The notes under the pieces: generated by a model | Databases searched by the model: none | Told to the model about the DNA's origin: nothing | Seen by the model: the letters and a program-made list of their open reading frames with translations, nothing else | Made by a program: the position numbers and the translations under genes | Assembly (NCBI RefSeq): GCF_032854445.1 | Contig: NC_088297.1 | Coordinates: 5,581,991 to 5,645,990, forward strand | Origin: Liolophura sinensis | Taxonomy: Eukaryota; Mollusca; Polyplacophora; Chitonida; Chitonidae | Length of the DNA: 64,000 nucleotides | Reading direction: 5' to 3' | Shown here: positions 54,201 to 64,000 of the stretch, piece after piece | Position numbering within the stretch: the stretch's first letter is position 1 | How the letters are laid out: every line of letters begins with the position of its first letter

Positions 54201-55356
54201 GGCGAGTTCTGATTTACGACCGACAGTCATACCGTGCGAAGTGATCTAAGAGAGTTTGAAGGGAGATAATTGGCATGGAATTTGCATGTTTGGTTGAAAA
54301 TGGGTATTCAACATTATCCGGATTACTAAACCTACCATTGGACATTAGTATTAGGCAAAGCCTCCATCTCAATCAAGGAACAAAATCCATGTATCTCATC
54401 GTGTCCAGCGGCCTCGATTCATCGCACGAAATCACAACATTACAAACTTCTGAATTCCCGCTTCTAACATCGAATATTTCTGACAACTTCGAAACAACAC
54501 CAGCGATGAGAATCTATCCTGGAATGATCGGTATGTTTATATGATCCAGATATGCTATCGGTAAATGCAACGCATTGGCCGCTTTACAAGCAGGGCCGCC
54601 AAGACTTTGTGCTTGATTTATCGTCCACGAATTGCATGAGTATAATGTATTACAGACATGGCAAGCCAACCCAGTCCAGTCTTTTGACTGAAGAAATAAA
54701 TGTATCGCGTGATTTTCAGGAATAAGATACCGCTGCATAAAACTTTCTACGACAAAAAAAAAAAAAAAAATCTCCAGAATGAACTTGTACGCTGAAAAGG
54801 CATAAATGGCGATCTGACTAAGTGTTTCACGAATGGGGTTCTTCAAATACCAACGGTGTTTCTTAAATACAAACAATATGCTTTACTGATGGCCTCTATA
54901 TTTAGTTTTGGACTTGTACACTTACAGTTTGTTAACACGAAAGGTAATCGGTAAAACTGGTATAACACATTTGCCTCTATCCTGCATTCACACAAGATCA
55001 TATACGTATATGTAACAAAACATCATAAATGTACACATAAAAGTCTAAGGGAAGAAAGGACACTAAATCTCTAGAAGCAGACACCAAATTTTACATGTCA
55101 TTAAACTATCCACCATATCAAAAAATGTACACATTTTTTCTAACGTAAAGCACTTAAAATTTGAGGAAAAAATAAACAAACGCTGTGTCATAATAATAAC
55201 AATACATCAAATACTCAAAATACAAAACAAAACAAAAACCGGGAAAATTAATGTACAAACATTAAGTGAAAAAGATTTAATGTGAAGACAATGTAGATAC
55301 CAGCTCACTGCCTGTACGACAACCACCTTCCAGCGGTGATGGCGATTCGGGAGTGG

Positions 55357-55358
<2 letters not shown>

Positions 55359-55388
<30 letters not shown>
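55359..55388. repeat. (AT)n microsatellite
   Basis: About 15 dinucleotides; it creates the YIYIYIYI stretch in a spurious minus frame. Confidence 0.95.
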
Positions 55389-55391
<3 letters not shown>

Positions 55392-57109
55392 AAGAAGACC
55401 CCAATAACTGATTAGATATACAAAACCACAAACAGTCCTGGTATATGTAGATATAAGGCTTGAGAATAGTATAAGGAATCCTAAGAACACTTGGACCCAA
55501 AATGACGCCTCCGAAAACGCATAATTTGTACACACTCGTACATTTCTAGACGTAATACTGTTAAGTGATAAATGATTTCAACCAAAATGCACAAGCACAC
55601 GAAAGCTATTACAATCACATTCCTTTTCCATCTCTCTAGATTATAAAGCAGGCTTTAGACGTGTGTATGCAAGTAAATAATGGCAGTGACAAAGACGTTT
55701 CCACAAAGGCTCTATCTGTGCTAAAATATCACTGGCAAAAATGCACCTTAGCCGCAAATCAAGCTAGTAAAAAATATTAATTCCGGTGCCGTTCATTACA
55801 TTTTCTCAGCAGGCAACTGCGCTACCTCCACACTCGATAAAAGGGTGGCACCCCCACCCCCCCACTCACTCCCCAAATACCGTTCAAAGATCAACGGAAC
55901 TCTCAGAATCAGGAAAAGTGAGTGACTGGAGTCATGGACGAAATTTTAGGTCAACTACAGTAACTTTCAAAGATATGTACAGATATGCTAGACAGCAAAT
56001 GGATATAAGCAATATCTGTACTTTTTAAATATATTTCATAACCATACTTTTAAACACTTTTAGTAATTTAGTCTTGAGAAAATGGAGGTTCACGGCACCC
56101 GCATCTAACGGTACGTGCACGTGCACATGTAACGAAGACGATCGATTTCAAAATTAAAATCTTACTACAACAGAGGGGCGCTTATCTATGACGTCATGTT
56201 ATTTACAGCAGGGAAAGGCAATTTGCTTAGTGTAAAATTTTCTGGAGGTTTTCATGCTATGAATTGCCAACAAAGAAAAACATCTCGGGGGGGGGGGGGA
56301 GGGGGGGATTGACCACACTATTTTATGAAAAAGGCCAGTTGCCGACCATGCTGTAAATCCAAGTCATTGCACTCACAAAGGGACATCACTCCGTTGATTT
56401 AACATCGCAATTTACACGAGTCAAACACGGAAATAAATCCAAGTTAACGTTGGACTCCAGTGACAGTTTAGCCAGCGATAAGCAGTCTAAAATTAATAGC
56501 TCACAGCTAACAGGCAACATTTGGCCACGCCACTTACACTGAACAAATACATTCTCCACCATAAATTGAACCAAACTGATTAACTATCAAATTTGCATAA
56601 TCGGTTACACGCCTTAACTTATGGGGGAGCGTTTAGCCTTTCGAACAAGTTGTCCACCAATGAAATCCAAGAAAGAAAGTGACTTCACGTAATCCTTCAA
56701 CCAATCAAAAACGATTCGGGATTTGTAAGGCTGGGGGTGCTGTCAGACGTCAGCTCATTAAGAAGCAGCTTTTCACAACGCACATCTGAAAAGGAGGTCA
56801 CCGAGTAACAACAGACAGCATCAAAATCTTTACAACATCTGAATGGTGTACATAACATGTAAGAAATTTGCTGAACTCTGACCCACTGCTGAAAGTTATC
56901 TTGGGTACCCACGTGGGTTTGCTTGTCGTGTAATAAAGAAATTCTGGTTATGCGCACCAGACACAATTGGCATCTCGCTCATTTCCTCTCTGAAGTGATC
57001 TGAACATACAGGAAGTGATCTATTGCAAGTGGTATATGGAGCTAGCTTCCCTGTAACATGGCCAATGCTTTTACACAGCACACAGACTTAACCTCTGAAT
57101 CACATGACC

Positions 57110-57265
57110 CTGTTCGGCCAATCAAAAGCTCGTCGGATTTGCTCGTCACGTCAGCTCACCACAGAACACGTTTGGAGTGTAATATGTCCCTGACCAATCA
57201 AAAGCTTGTCGGATTTGCTCGTCACGTCAGCTTATAACAGAACACCTGACCAATCAAAAGCTTAG
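57110..57265. repeat. Tandem CCAAT-containing repeat, 2.5 copies
   Basis: (G/A)CCAATCAAAAGCTTGTCG + GATTTGCTCGTCACGTCAGC repeated with about 75-80-base spacing, third copy partial. Each copy has a CCAAT word and the first two have a CACGTCA word. Confidence 0.8.
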
Positions 57266-57564
57266 CCTGATACGATTATCACAGAAGAGAACTCACGTTA
57301 CAGATGTATTTCTCAATCGGGCACCAGATAACCTTTGACCTCTGTTTTCACATACAGGGTGAATTTAGCTGGCTACGTGTGCAGAGTGTGAGAATACCTA
57401 TTTCGTGTAACTGCCTATCTACTTGCATTTGCACACACAAAAACCTTGCAACACTGGGTCAGCAGCGGACAGTAGCATATTACCTTCCTAACACAGTACT
57501 TAAAACGCCACATCTCACTTTAATCGTACAGTGTCATATATGACGATATACGTGTATATATATT

Positions 57565-57568
<4 letters not shown>

Positions 57569-57618
<50 letters not shown>
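57569..57618. repeat. (TA)n microsatellite
   Basis: About 24 dinucleotides, with further AT-rich (TA/GATA) sequence to 57770. Confidence 0.95.
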
Positions 57619-57621
<3 letters not shown>

Positions 57622-58012
57622 GGAAGTAACAATAGCTAGGAGCCTAAAGTTATCCAGGCAAGGTGTGAATATAGAAAGAGATAGTTACTGGGTAGAAAGA
57701 TCTATCTTTGTATATACATATGTATGTATAACTATATATATATATAGATAGATATATATATATATATACACTCATACTTAACGTTTAGTAGATCCTGCAG
57801 TCTTATGCTTAAACTGCAAAAAACACTCAAAGAAAAAAATTACTAAATAAAAAAAAAAGTAAAAAAAAAAATAAATAAATAAAATAGAGAACAAAAACCA
57901 ACAGGAACAACATCTTTAATATTACTATTAAGGTATCAAAGATGGTAACTTTTTGTAGATGTTACAATAGTTTAGTGGATATAAAAGAGAAACCTAAGGT
58001 TAACTAGTGGTA

Positions 58013-58246
58013 CTAGGAGCGAGAGCTGCTATTGTATCCGCAATCTAAGGAGGACGTGGAACTTCGCCGCATGTGTAGTGACCCCTGTGACCCCTGCGAA
58101 GAATGGTGGCCCACCAGGGAGGACACCGTGAACAATTTGTACCAGCCAATCACAATGTTTGATAAATCGAGGTCGTCCAATAAAATCTGGGCAACGCCCA
58201 TGAAGACTTTGCGGTCCATACGTCCATAATCACCCCATACTGTCAC
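58013..58246 (-). CDS. RIM: RIM terminal coding exon
   Basis: Acceptor CCCCCCAG, phase 0, starts VTVWGDYGRMDRKVFMGVAQ and ends at TAG (58013-58015) after SSLDCGYNSSSRS. Encodes the last strands of C2B and the conserved C-terminus. Confidence 0.95.
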   Translation of the reverse strand: MTVWGDYGRMDRKVFMGVAQILLDDLDLSNIVIGWYKLFTVSSLVGHHSSQGSQGSLHMRRSSTSSLDCGYNSSSRS

Positions 58247-61200
58247 CTGGGGGGGAAGAGAGGAAAATGTTCAATTACATTCTTCTAGAAAAAAACTTCT
58301 TACTTGTGTCACAGTTGTTTAATACCAATGTTTAATGTTTAACTCAAGAATTTTTCTCCCATACTATGGTGGTCAGTTTCATACGGGATGTGGGGGGTGG
58401 GGGGGGGGGAGGAGGAGACCTCTGACAAGATCTGGCAGGTCTGACAAAATCCTCCAACCTTTGGCAAGTTAGTTAGAGACTTTTCCACATGTGACCTACA
58501 CAGATAGGCAAACTGTACTTTTGGTGGAAGCCATTTTGAATGATCGTCAGACTGCTCTAATGATCACTCAAGCATCGTCGAAACTTTATTGTCAAGAAGG
58601 TCCTAGGGACAGAGGCAGTGTGGGAGTGAACAGAGGCAGTGTGGGAATGAACAGAGGCAGTGTGGGAATGAACAGACAGTGTGGGAATGAACAGAGGCAG
58701 TGTGGGAATGAACAGATTTGTGTCGAATGCCAGGTGAACCCACACCTCATGAGTCCTAGCAGTTCAGAAGGCAAGCACCTTTAACCACTTTTGTCATTCT
58801 TCAACCTTTTCACATGTTTGCAAGGTATTTATTCAAGCACTTTCTGAATTTCTGTGCAGACTGATAAAATCATACTTTTGAGCTGCCCTTTTGTATCCAA
58901 AATAAATTAAAAATGTGCATAAATTGCCCTGAACGTTGCACTTTCATATGTGAAAAAGTTGAGGAATTAAGGTACATCAAGAACGGCCAGCTACCTATCC
59001 AATAATACACTACTGCACAAACAAAAATATCTTCAGTACTTCTATCACAAAACCAGTTCTGCACAGAAGAATGAGAAGTCATATTTATTTCAAGGATACA
59101 TGAAATGATTGGTTTCTTTTTTTCTTAATACATTAACAGATAAAACTACAAAAAGGTTTATCAGCTTTCTTCTTGACGTGTAAAAATGGCTCTAAACTAC
59201 AGTTTTCAAAAGGCCCTAGCAGTCAGTAAGGAGATGAAAGCAGCCTGCTGTTTCTTGATGCCCAAGTGAATCAGCTTCCAGTGTCTTTTTGTAACTGTCA
59301 TTGTAAGAACATGTGTTAAAATCCTAAATAATTTATTGGACACCTGTGAAAATGCCAAAAGTTTTCACTATTAATATATAATGGCAGTGAATGGGCAGAC
59401 AAAACTGGAAAAAAATGTGTGAAGAGTTAAACAGCAGCTGTTCATAAGTATTAAACTGACAACCTTTCTAACATCAGGGCCTGTCTTTATCAAGCAATTT
59501 ACATAGTTATTAAAAAGCCAAACTGAAAACAGGGAAGAACTCAAATTGTGCCTGACACATTGTTCTGCAAAAGAGAATCAGTCTATAAATTATAAACTTC
59601 CCAGAGCAAAATGTTTTAACTGTAGCTGTGTTTAAAGTTTTGACTTAAATCCTCAGACATTTGATAAATATTGTCAGAGAGTAACATATTAGTAGGAGAA
59701 CTTCATGTAAGACCGCGTTAGAACACGAAAATAGTGGCAGCTGTGAGATCTGAGTCAGGACCTTCTGTCTGGGTGAAGAGAGACACTGTAATTCTTCAAC
59801 AAGATGTTCACTCAAACATAATTGGAGGGCATTACTCTGGTGTAGACTGATAAAATTACACTTTCTGTGAAGTCCTGATACTGGCCAATCCAACCAATGT
59901 AGTTTTATTTCCAAAATCAAATTTAAAATGCACATAAATTGCACTTTAAAGTTGCCCTTTAATCACGTTAATATGCGAAAAAAGTTGATGAATTAACACA
60001 CTTACCTGAAGTATCCTACTTGTATAAGGCTCACTAAAGACTAACTGCTGTTGATATAAAGGATCTAAGGTCCGCCTAGCGACTGTTGTTTTTTGTTTCT
60101 CAGCACAATTTTTCCCATCCATAAGGTACACCTTAACATAGGGAGCTGAAAAAATTTTTCAAAAAAGCAAGCAAATTTAGAGAACTTTAATTCTTCGCTT
60201 AATATACATATAGGAAACTTAAAGCATGCTGCAGGGCTCATAGCTAACGACTATCTCTTCGCATGTGTGACTAAAATTTTGGTTTGTGCGCCCAAAAAAT
60301 TAAATGCGACTAAAGGAAAGGGGGAACTCATACTACTCCAATCTGCCAGTAATAAAAGGGTCCAAAGCTATGGGGCTCTTTTGTTCTTTCCCTTGTTACG
60401 TCACAATTATCAGTGTACATGTGCTCATAAAATACAAATAAGTACACAAGCACTGCAACATCACAGAAATAAACAACTTGTTCTACTGCAATTTGGATCT
60501 TTTGTCTAGCCTGTCACATGGAATTTTACCGAAATTGGACTATATTTGAAGAAGTCATTGTAAGGAAAGCCGACAACCAACCAGAATCAGGACAAGAAAA
60601 TAGCTAAATATCCAATACATTTTTTTTTACTAAAATAGATTTTAAAAATATATTTTGGGAAGACTGCCAGCATAATAAAACTCTGACTTATCAGAAGAGG
60701 CCAAACAATGTGTTCTTCAACTTGCTTTATCTAACAATAGGCAAACTATATATAAGTACAGCTTTCTTTATGTATTTATTTGATGGGTGTTTTACATCGT
60801 ACTCAAGAATATTTCACTTTTATAGTGGCAGCCAGCATTATGGTGGAAGGAAACCAGACCGAGCCCAATGAAAATCCACGACTATCAGCAGGTTGCTGAC
60901 AGATCATCAGCAGGTTGCTGACAGACCTTCCCACGTATGGCCAGAGAGGAACCCAAAAAAGTGCTGTTTTAGCAGCTTGACTTTACTTTTGCATGTAAAT
61001 GTAAACCATTGATTAACTTCAAGAAATAAAGGGGAATAAGCAGAGTAAAGTACTGAAATAAATTTTGTAACACTCTGTAGACTTTTCTAACTGTAAATTT
61101 CTTTTCAACAGAATTTATTCACACAGCAACAGAAAGTACCAAGGGGAGACAAATCACATACCAGGTAGTAGTACCAAGGGAGACAAATCACATACCAGGT

Positions 61201-64000
61201 AGTACTTTGGCGCCAGACTTGGCCAGCAATCCCCTTGCTCGAATCACCTCAACCTCTAAATGACCTTTTCGATCGTACAATCCGAGCTGTATTTCACCGA
61301 GGCAGGGTGACCCCCAACACTTGTCGCCCCACAAGCTGAGCAGGCCCCAGTCCTTCCACAAAATCCCCGAACTGACCTTCAGGCCCTAGACGCATCGCCG
61401 TCGGTAAAAACATCCTGTGAAGACCATCAGTAACATCATCAGAATTTATTTACTGACAGTACTTGTACTTATTTTCAGTGTTTAGTGTGACATCGCAAGA
61501 AAATTTATATGATAGTGACCAGTTTATAAGAGCAGGAGACCAGTGTGGCCCAAAGGAACCATAAATTAAAACTTTCCGTGTTTAAAAAATGAAGTTTCAA
61601 ATTTCATGTCAGATCCACATATTGTAAATCTTTAACCTTCTCAACCACGAAAGCATCTTTATTTACTGGAATTTAAGCATCTAATTATCTTGGATTAATG
61701 GATTCCAAAAATGATATGTTTGTGTCATTAAAGATTTAAGCTTCATAAAACTGTACAAACTAATTCTCTATGCCCTACAGCTCTCTCAGAACATTTCAAA
61801 ATATTGGTTGTAGAGCTGATTGAAAAGGCTGAGGAATTAGGATAGGTATCCTGTCAAAAATAATATAATTTTTTTTGTCTTGGCAAATACAGGGCTAACT
61901 ACACCCAATAATAACTGCTTCATTTCCGTTTTAATGGGAATAATAAGTGCCTCGGTCAGAAATGCCCAGGGTATACCCAGCTATACCATTTCTCTTTATC
62001 GACGTGAGTCAAGGTTTATAATAGGAACATACACGAATAAATGTTTGCACAAAGCCAGATGCCTTGCAAAAAAATGTTAATATGCAAAACTCTTTTACAA
62101 AACTGTATGATACTCTGGCTTTCCCATATAAAACCGTCACTGTTTTGCCTGGCTTTGTAATTATTTAAAATGGCCTATTTAGGCTAATGATAAAATACTG
62201 AACACCAAACATGCATTTCCCCTATGGATCTATCAGAAAGGTGTGATCAGAAGTAACGTACTGCGTGGAGGAGTCACTACTGATGCTGCCCAAGCTGCCG
62301 TCGTTGGAGTCCTTGCTGGTCTGCTTCAACATCTTATTACTCAAATCACCTGTGGAGCCCACCTCTTCACTTCTCTGGAAGGAACTCTTTTTCTTCCCCG
62401 AACCTGATCACAGAACACCGTGTGAACTTGAAAACATGTCCAGTGGGAGTGAATTATCAATGAAGATTGTGAGATTAATGACTACTATAGGTACTATATG
62501 TATTTATTTGAAAACACCTTGGTCAAACGGTCCGCTTAGGTTAGCTTGTGAACTTCATAAAAGGTTCCTTAAACTGGATGGGAACTTTCTCAGACTGACT
62601 TGTATGTCTTCAGACAACGAATGCTGATCTGCAGTATTTATTTATTTATTTATTTCACTGGAGTTTATATGATGGTGGCCAGCATAGGAGGAAACCGGAC
62701 AGAGCCCGAGGGAAACACACGACCATCTGCAGGTTGCTGCCAGGCCTTCCCACCGTAGGACAGCAGAGGAAGCCCAGCAGTCCTGTTTCATTGCTGTAAC
62801 CTCTCAGTGCTGAGTGCCAAGTGAGGCAACAAGTGCCAAGTCTTTGGTAAGACCTGAACAGAGGTTTGATCTCAGTTAGAATATGAGATTACTGAAGATT
62901 ACTGGAGTTACATCTGTATTTTGTTTTATGTGTTACATCAAATATCTCCACCTTCCACATTTAGATATACCAAGAATCAAAATTCACCACTTTTCCATCC
63001 TTGAAGAAAACAAAAATGAAATTCCATGACTTTCCATGCCTGGAAAAAATGAAGGATTGAATTCCTTAACTTTTCCTGTCAAGATTGGAATAATGAAAAG
63101 TCAGATCTTAACTTTCCATATCTGAAATATTCAGAATCAAATTCACTGACTTTTCAGGATAAAACAAATCTGGAATCCAATTTTAAGATGGGTAGGGAAA
63201 AGTCAAAAAATCAAATTTTTCAGATTTTTGCTGAGTTTTCAAAGACTGGAGGGAGCATACCTCCGAGCTGTGAGGCACTGCTGCTTCTCCTGCCCCCAAG
63301 GCCCACCAAGGAGGCCATCTTGTGACTGAGGCTGGGCCTGCGTTTTCGCCCCTCCGTAATACTGCTGGTGACAGCCGAGTCTGAGATGCTGCCGTCATTT
63401 TGATCCAGGCTCTGGCTGTCTGACGAGGAACTGCGAGTTACCTGTTTTCGCGGGATTGTTGTTCTGCTTTCCATCTTCGATGCGAATTGACTGAAATACC
63501 ATCAGCTTTCATATGCTTCAAAAGTTTTACTTTATAACATGTCATACAGTGTTTTTAAGTCCAAATTTAAATTTAATAATGTTTCCATTAGAATGTAGGA
63601 AGGCAGAAAACCACTGACTTTTGAAAAACTCCTCCAGGACATCTTTATGTGATCATGTATTTTGGACGTGTTGGACCAGGACAATGTAGAACCTAGTTTT
63701 AGAGGTTTTTTTGGCAGGTTGTTATTCGTCTTACACATATATATCATCTTTAAAAACAGAATTTTTGTTTTATCTTTCAACTTTTTTAAAATTTCACTGC
63801 TTATAGCTGCCAGAAATTTGCTGCAATGAGCAGATCTAGAAGTTCCTCAGTCTAAGTGAAAGGCCTGATGAAGCTGTGTGAATGACAGCAGGACTTCAGT
63901 TTCAAATGAACTTCTCGCGGCGCTCTATAGAATTTCGCAGCCATACAGTATCAATGGTTTGTAAGAGAACTGACATGAGTAACCTCACCTGAAATTCCTC
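58013..64000 (-). CDS. RIM: RIM (regulating synaptic membrane exocytosis), C-terminal exons; gene continues beyond right edge
   Basis: Minus-strand exons 63989-64000 (partial), 63261-63490, 62262-62403, 61196-61414, 60006-60145 and 58013-58246 join in phase apart from one base. In order: a Ser-rich linker (HKMASLVGLGGRRSSSASQL), a second linker (KKKSSFQRSEEVG, TSKDSNDGSLGS), GDFVEGLGPAQLVGRQ, then the C2B domain. C2B includes LGEIQLGLYDRKGHLEVEVI, YVKVYLMDGKNCAEKQKT, ARRTLDPLYQQQLVF, VTVWGDYGRMDRKVFMGVAQ and LDLSNIVIGWYKLF. The C-terminus ends NSSSRS, as in RIM1/2 (SYSRS). RIM is a cytosolic presynaptic active-zone scaffold binding Rab3, Munc13, RIM-BP and calcium channels. The C2B domain binds PIP2 and liprin and lacks calcium-binding aspartates. 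An extra base at 61311-61315 breaks the frame. Zinc-finger, PDZ and C2A exons lie off the window. Confidence 0.93.
58605..58715. repeat. 21-bp minisatellite, 5 copies
   Basis: Unit ACAGAGGCAGTGTGGGAATG + A, with one shortened copy; in the last RIM intron. Confidence 0.9.
58794..58975. mobile_element. MITE family 2 copy
   Basis: CATTCTTCAACCTTTTCACA at left, GTGAAAAAGTTGAGGAATTA at right, inverted. The interior matches 23895-24105. Confidence 0.75.
59790..59997. mobile_element. MITE family 2 copy abutting the RIM donor
   Basis: GTAATTCTTCAACAAGATGT at left, GCGAAAAAAGTTGATGAATT + AAC at right. The right end lies about 10 bases from the splice donor of the 60006-60145 exon. Confidence 0.75.
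60006..60145 (-). CDS. RIM: RIM penultimate exon
   Basis: TTTTTTCAG acceptor, GTAAGTGTG donor. Encodes APYVKVYLMDGKNCAEKQKT, then ARRTLDPLYQQQLVFSEPYT and SRILQ: C2B strands 2-5. Phase 1 to 0. Confidence 0.95.
60771..60952 (-). mobile_element. SINE-A with a 22-bp internal duplication
   Basis: TTATGTATTTATTTGATGGG tail and body; ATCAGCAGGTTGCTGACAGA occurs twice. The head is missing. Confidence 0.8.
61136..61204 (-). repeat. 34/35-bp tandem duplication across a RIM splice donor
   Basis: Plus-strand unit GTACCAAGGGGAGACAAATC + ACATACCAGGTAGTA at 61136-61170, and again, one G shorter, at 61171-61204. Each copy carries CTACCTG/GTATGTG on the minus strand, giving two identical donors 34 bases apart. 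Confidence 0.92.
61196..61414 (-). CDS. RIM: RIM exon with C2B start and a one-base frame break
   Basis: CTTCACAG acceptor, GTATGTG donor. The first part reads MFLPTAMRLGPEGQFGDFVE and GLGPAQLVGRQVLG in one frame. The second reads SPCLGEIQLGLYDRKGHLEV and EVIRARGLLAKSGAKVLP in another. The switch is at a five-G run (61311-61315); one base fewer would join them. Both halves are strongly RIM-like and the outer phases (2 in, 1 out) fit a 218-nt exon. Sequencing or assembly error is likelier than a dead gene. Confidence 0.88.
61616..61847. mobile_element. MITE family 2 copy
   Basis: CTTTAACCTTCTCAACCACG and GAAAAGGCTGAGGAATTAGG termini; the interior GTGTCATTAAAGATTTAAGC matches 8573-8797. Confidence 0.7.
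62262..62403 (-). CDS. RIM: RIM linker exon
   Basis: Acceptor TGTGATCAG, donor GTACGT, phase 1 to 2. Encodes GSGKKKSSFQRSEEVGSTGD and TSKDSNDGSLGSISSDSSTQ, matching the Ser-rich segment just before C2B in RIM proteins. The plus-strand open frame here (62265-62627) is its shadow. Confidence 0.88.
62634..62765 (-). mobile_element. SINE-A fragment with deletion
   Basis: TTTATTTATTTATTTATTTC tail joined to GATGGTGGCCAGCATAGGAG and body to CTTCCCACCGTAGGACAGC. Confidence 0.75.
62766..62878 (-). mobile_element. SINE-B fragment fused to the adjoining SINE-A
   Basis: GCAGTCCTGTTTCATTGCTG, ACCTCTCAGTGCTGAGTGCC and AGTCTTTGGTAAGACCTGAA match the SINE-B head half. It directly follows the SINE-A fragment. 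Confidence 0.65.
62985..63180. repeat. Degenerate AATTCC-ATGACTTTCC-type repeat
   Basis: Words such as AAATTCCATGACTTTCCATG recur about every 35-45 bases in decayed form. Resembles a dispersed hAT-type non-autonomous repeat, without visible ends. Confidence 0.4.
63261..63490 (-). CDS. RIM: RIM linker exon with basic Ser-rich motif
   Basis: GGTATTTCAG acceptor, GTATGC donor, phase 2 to 1. Encodes QFASKMESRTTIPRKQVTRS, SSSSDSQSLDQNDGSISDS and GRKRRPSLSHKMASLVGLGG, typical of the RIM segment ahead of C2B. The internal ATG at 63474 is not a start. Confidence 0.85.
63491..63988. other. RIM intron, no recognised feature
   Basis: The minus frame 63532-63780 (MKDKTKILFLKMIYMCKTNN) has no recognised similarity. 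Confidence 0.3.
63989..64000 (-). CDS. RIM: RIM upstream exon, 3' end only
   Basis: GAGGAATTTCAG followed by donor GTGAGG on the minus strand; phase 2 at the donor fits the next exon. Cut by the window edge. Confidence 0.55.

Larger units (their letters stand above)
51250..58012 (-). other. Probable long 3' UTR of RIM (repeat-poor region)
   Basis: No SINE copies were seen in 6.7 kb, unlike the rest of the window. On the minus strand AATAAA lies at 51272-51277. AU-rich ATT repeats (about 51350-51390) and two Pumilio-like words (TGTACATA near 55970, TGTAAATA near 56205) are present. Short frames, for example 54275-54544 plus and 54514-54876 minus, have no recognised similarity. Extent is inferred, not demonstrated. 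Confidence 0.35.

Noticed and set aside
54275-54544. 89-residue plus frame in the RIM downstream region
   Set aside because: No recognised similarity, no splice partners, and it lies in presumed antisense 3' UTR.
61171-61195. Distal duplicated donor as the main RIM junction
   Set aside because: Using it adds 34 nt and breaks the KVLP-APYVKV join that matches RIM; the proximal donor is kept.
62265-62627. 120-residue plus-strand open frame (MEESLLMLPKLPSL)
   Set aside because: Antisense shadow of the RIM linker exon at 62262-62403.
63220-63474. RIM starting at the internal ATG at 63474
   Set aside because: An acceptor at 63491 and an open in-phase lead (QFASK) show this Met is internal to RIM.

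Overview
This is a eukaryotic, intron-rich, AT-leaning nuclear genome window. Tail-to-head copies of a tRNA-headed SINE ending in (AAATA)n recur about every 2 kb. A second tRNA-headed SINE, several short inverted-repeat elements and many minisatellites are also present. The gene families and repeat style point to a lophotrochozoan invertebrate, most likely a mollusc; this is an inference, not a species identification. No prokaryotic genes, CRISPR array, rRNA or viral genes were found.

Four protein-coding genes can be assembled by matching splice phases. (1) Positions 486-1799, minus strand: the first three coding exons of a class C (metabotropic-glutamate/calcium-sensing type) GPCR, covering the signal peptide and the first lobe of the ligand-binding domain; the gene runs off the left edge. 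(2) Positions 8028-14509, plus strand: a complete six-exon gene for a 229-residue four-transmembrane protein resembling the MS4A/CD20 family. (3) Positions 20208-48213, plus strand: a complete fifteen-exon gene for a 629-residue protein with two cyclic-nucleotide-binding-fold regions, best matched to CNBD2. Its introns fill 28 kb and hold most of the tandem repeats. (4) Positions 58013 to the right edge, minus strand: the last coding exons of the presynaptic active-zone scaffold RIM (RIMS), including the whole C-terminal C2B domain. One exon has a single-base frame break in a run of five G. The repeat-poor stretch 51.25-58.0 kb is a plausible long RIM 3' UTR.

The genes do not form an obvious pathway. 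GPCR and MS4A-like are divergent, MS4A-like and CNBD2 are in tandem, and CNBD2 and RIM converge. The most striking theme is repeats at splice sites. The acceptor of MS4A-like exon 4 is the last unit of a 27-bp minisatellite. The donor of CNBD2 exon 13 is the first unit of a 21-bp minisatellite of about 30 copies. A RIM C2B donor is duplicated in a 34/35-bp tandem pair. A SINE tail ends about 10 bp from a CNBD2 acceptor, and an inverted-repeat element ends about 10 bp from a RIM donor. Several long open frames in this window are only translations of tandem repeats and were rejected. All family names come from reading the sequence; no database search was possible.
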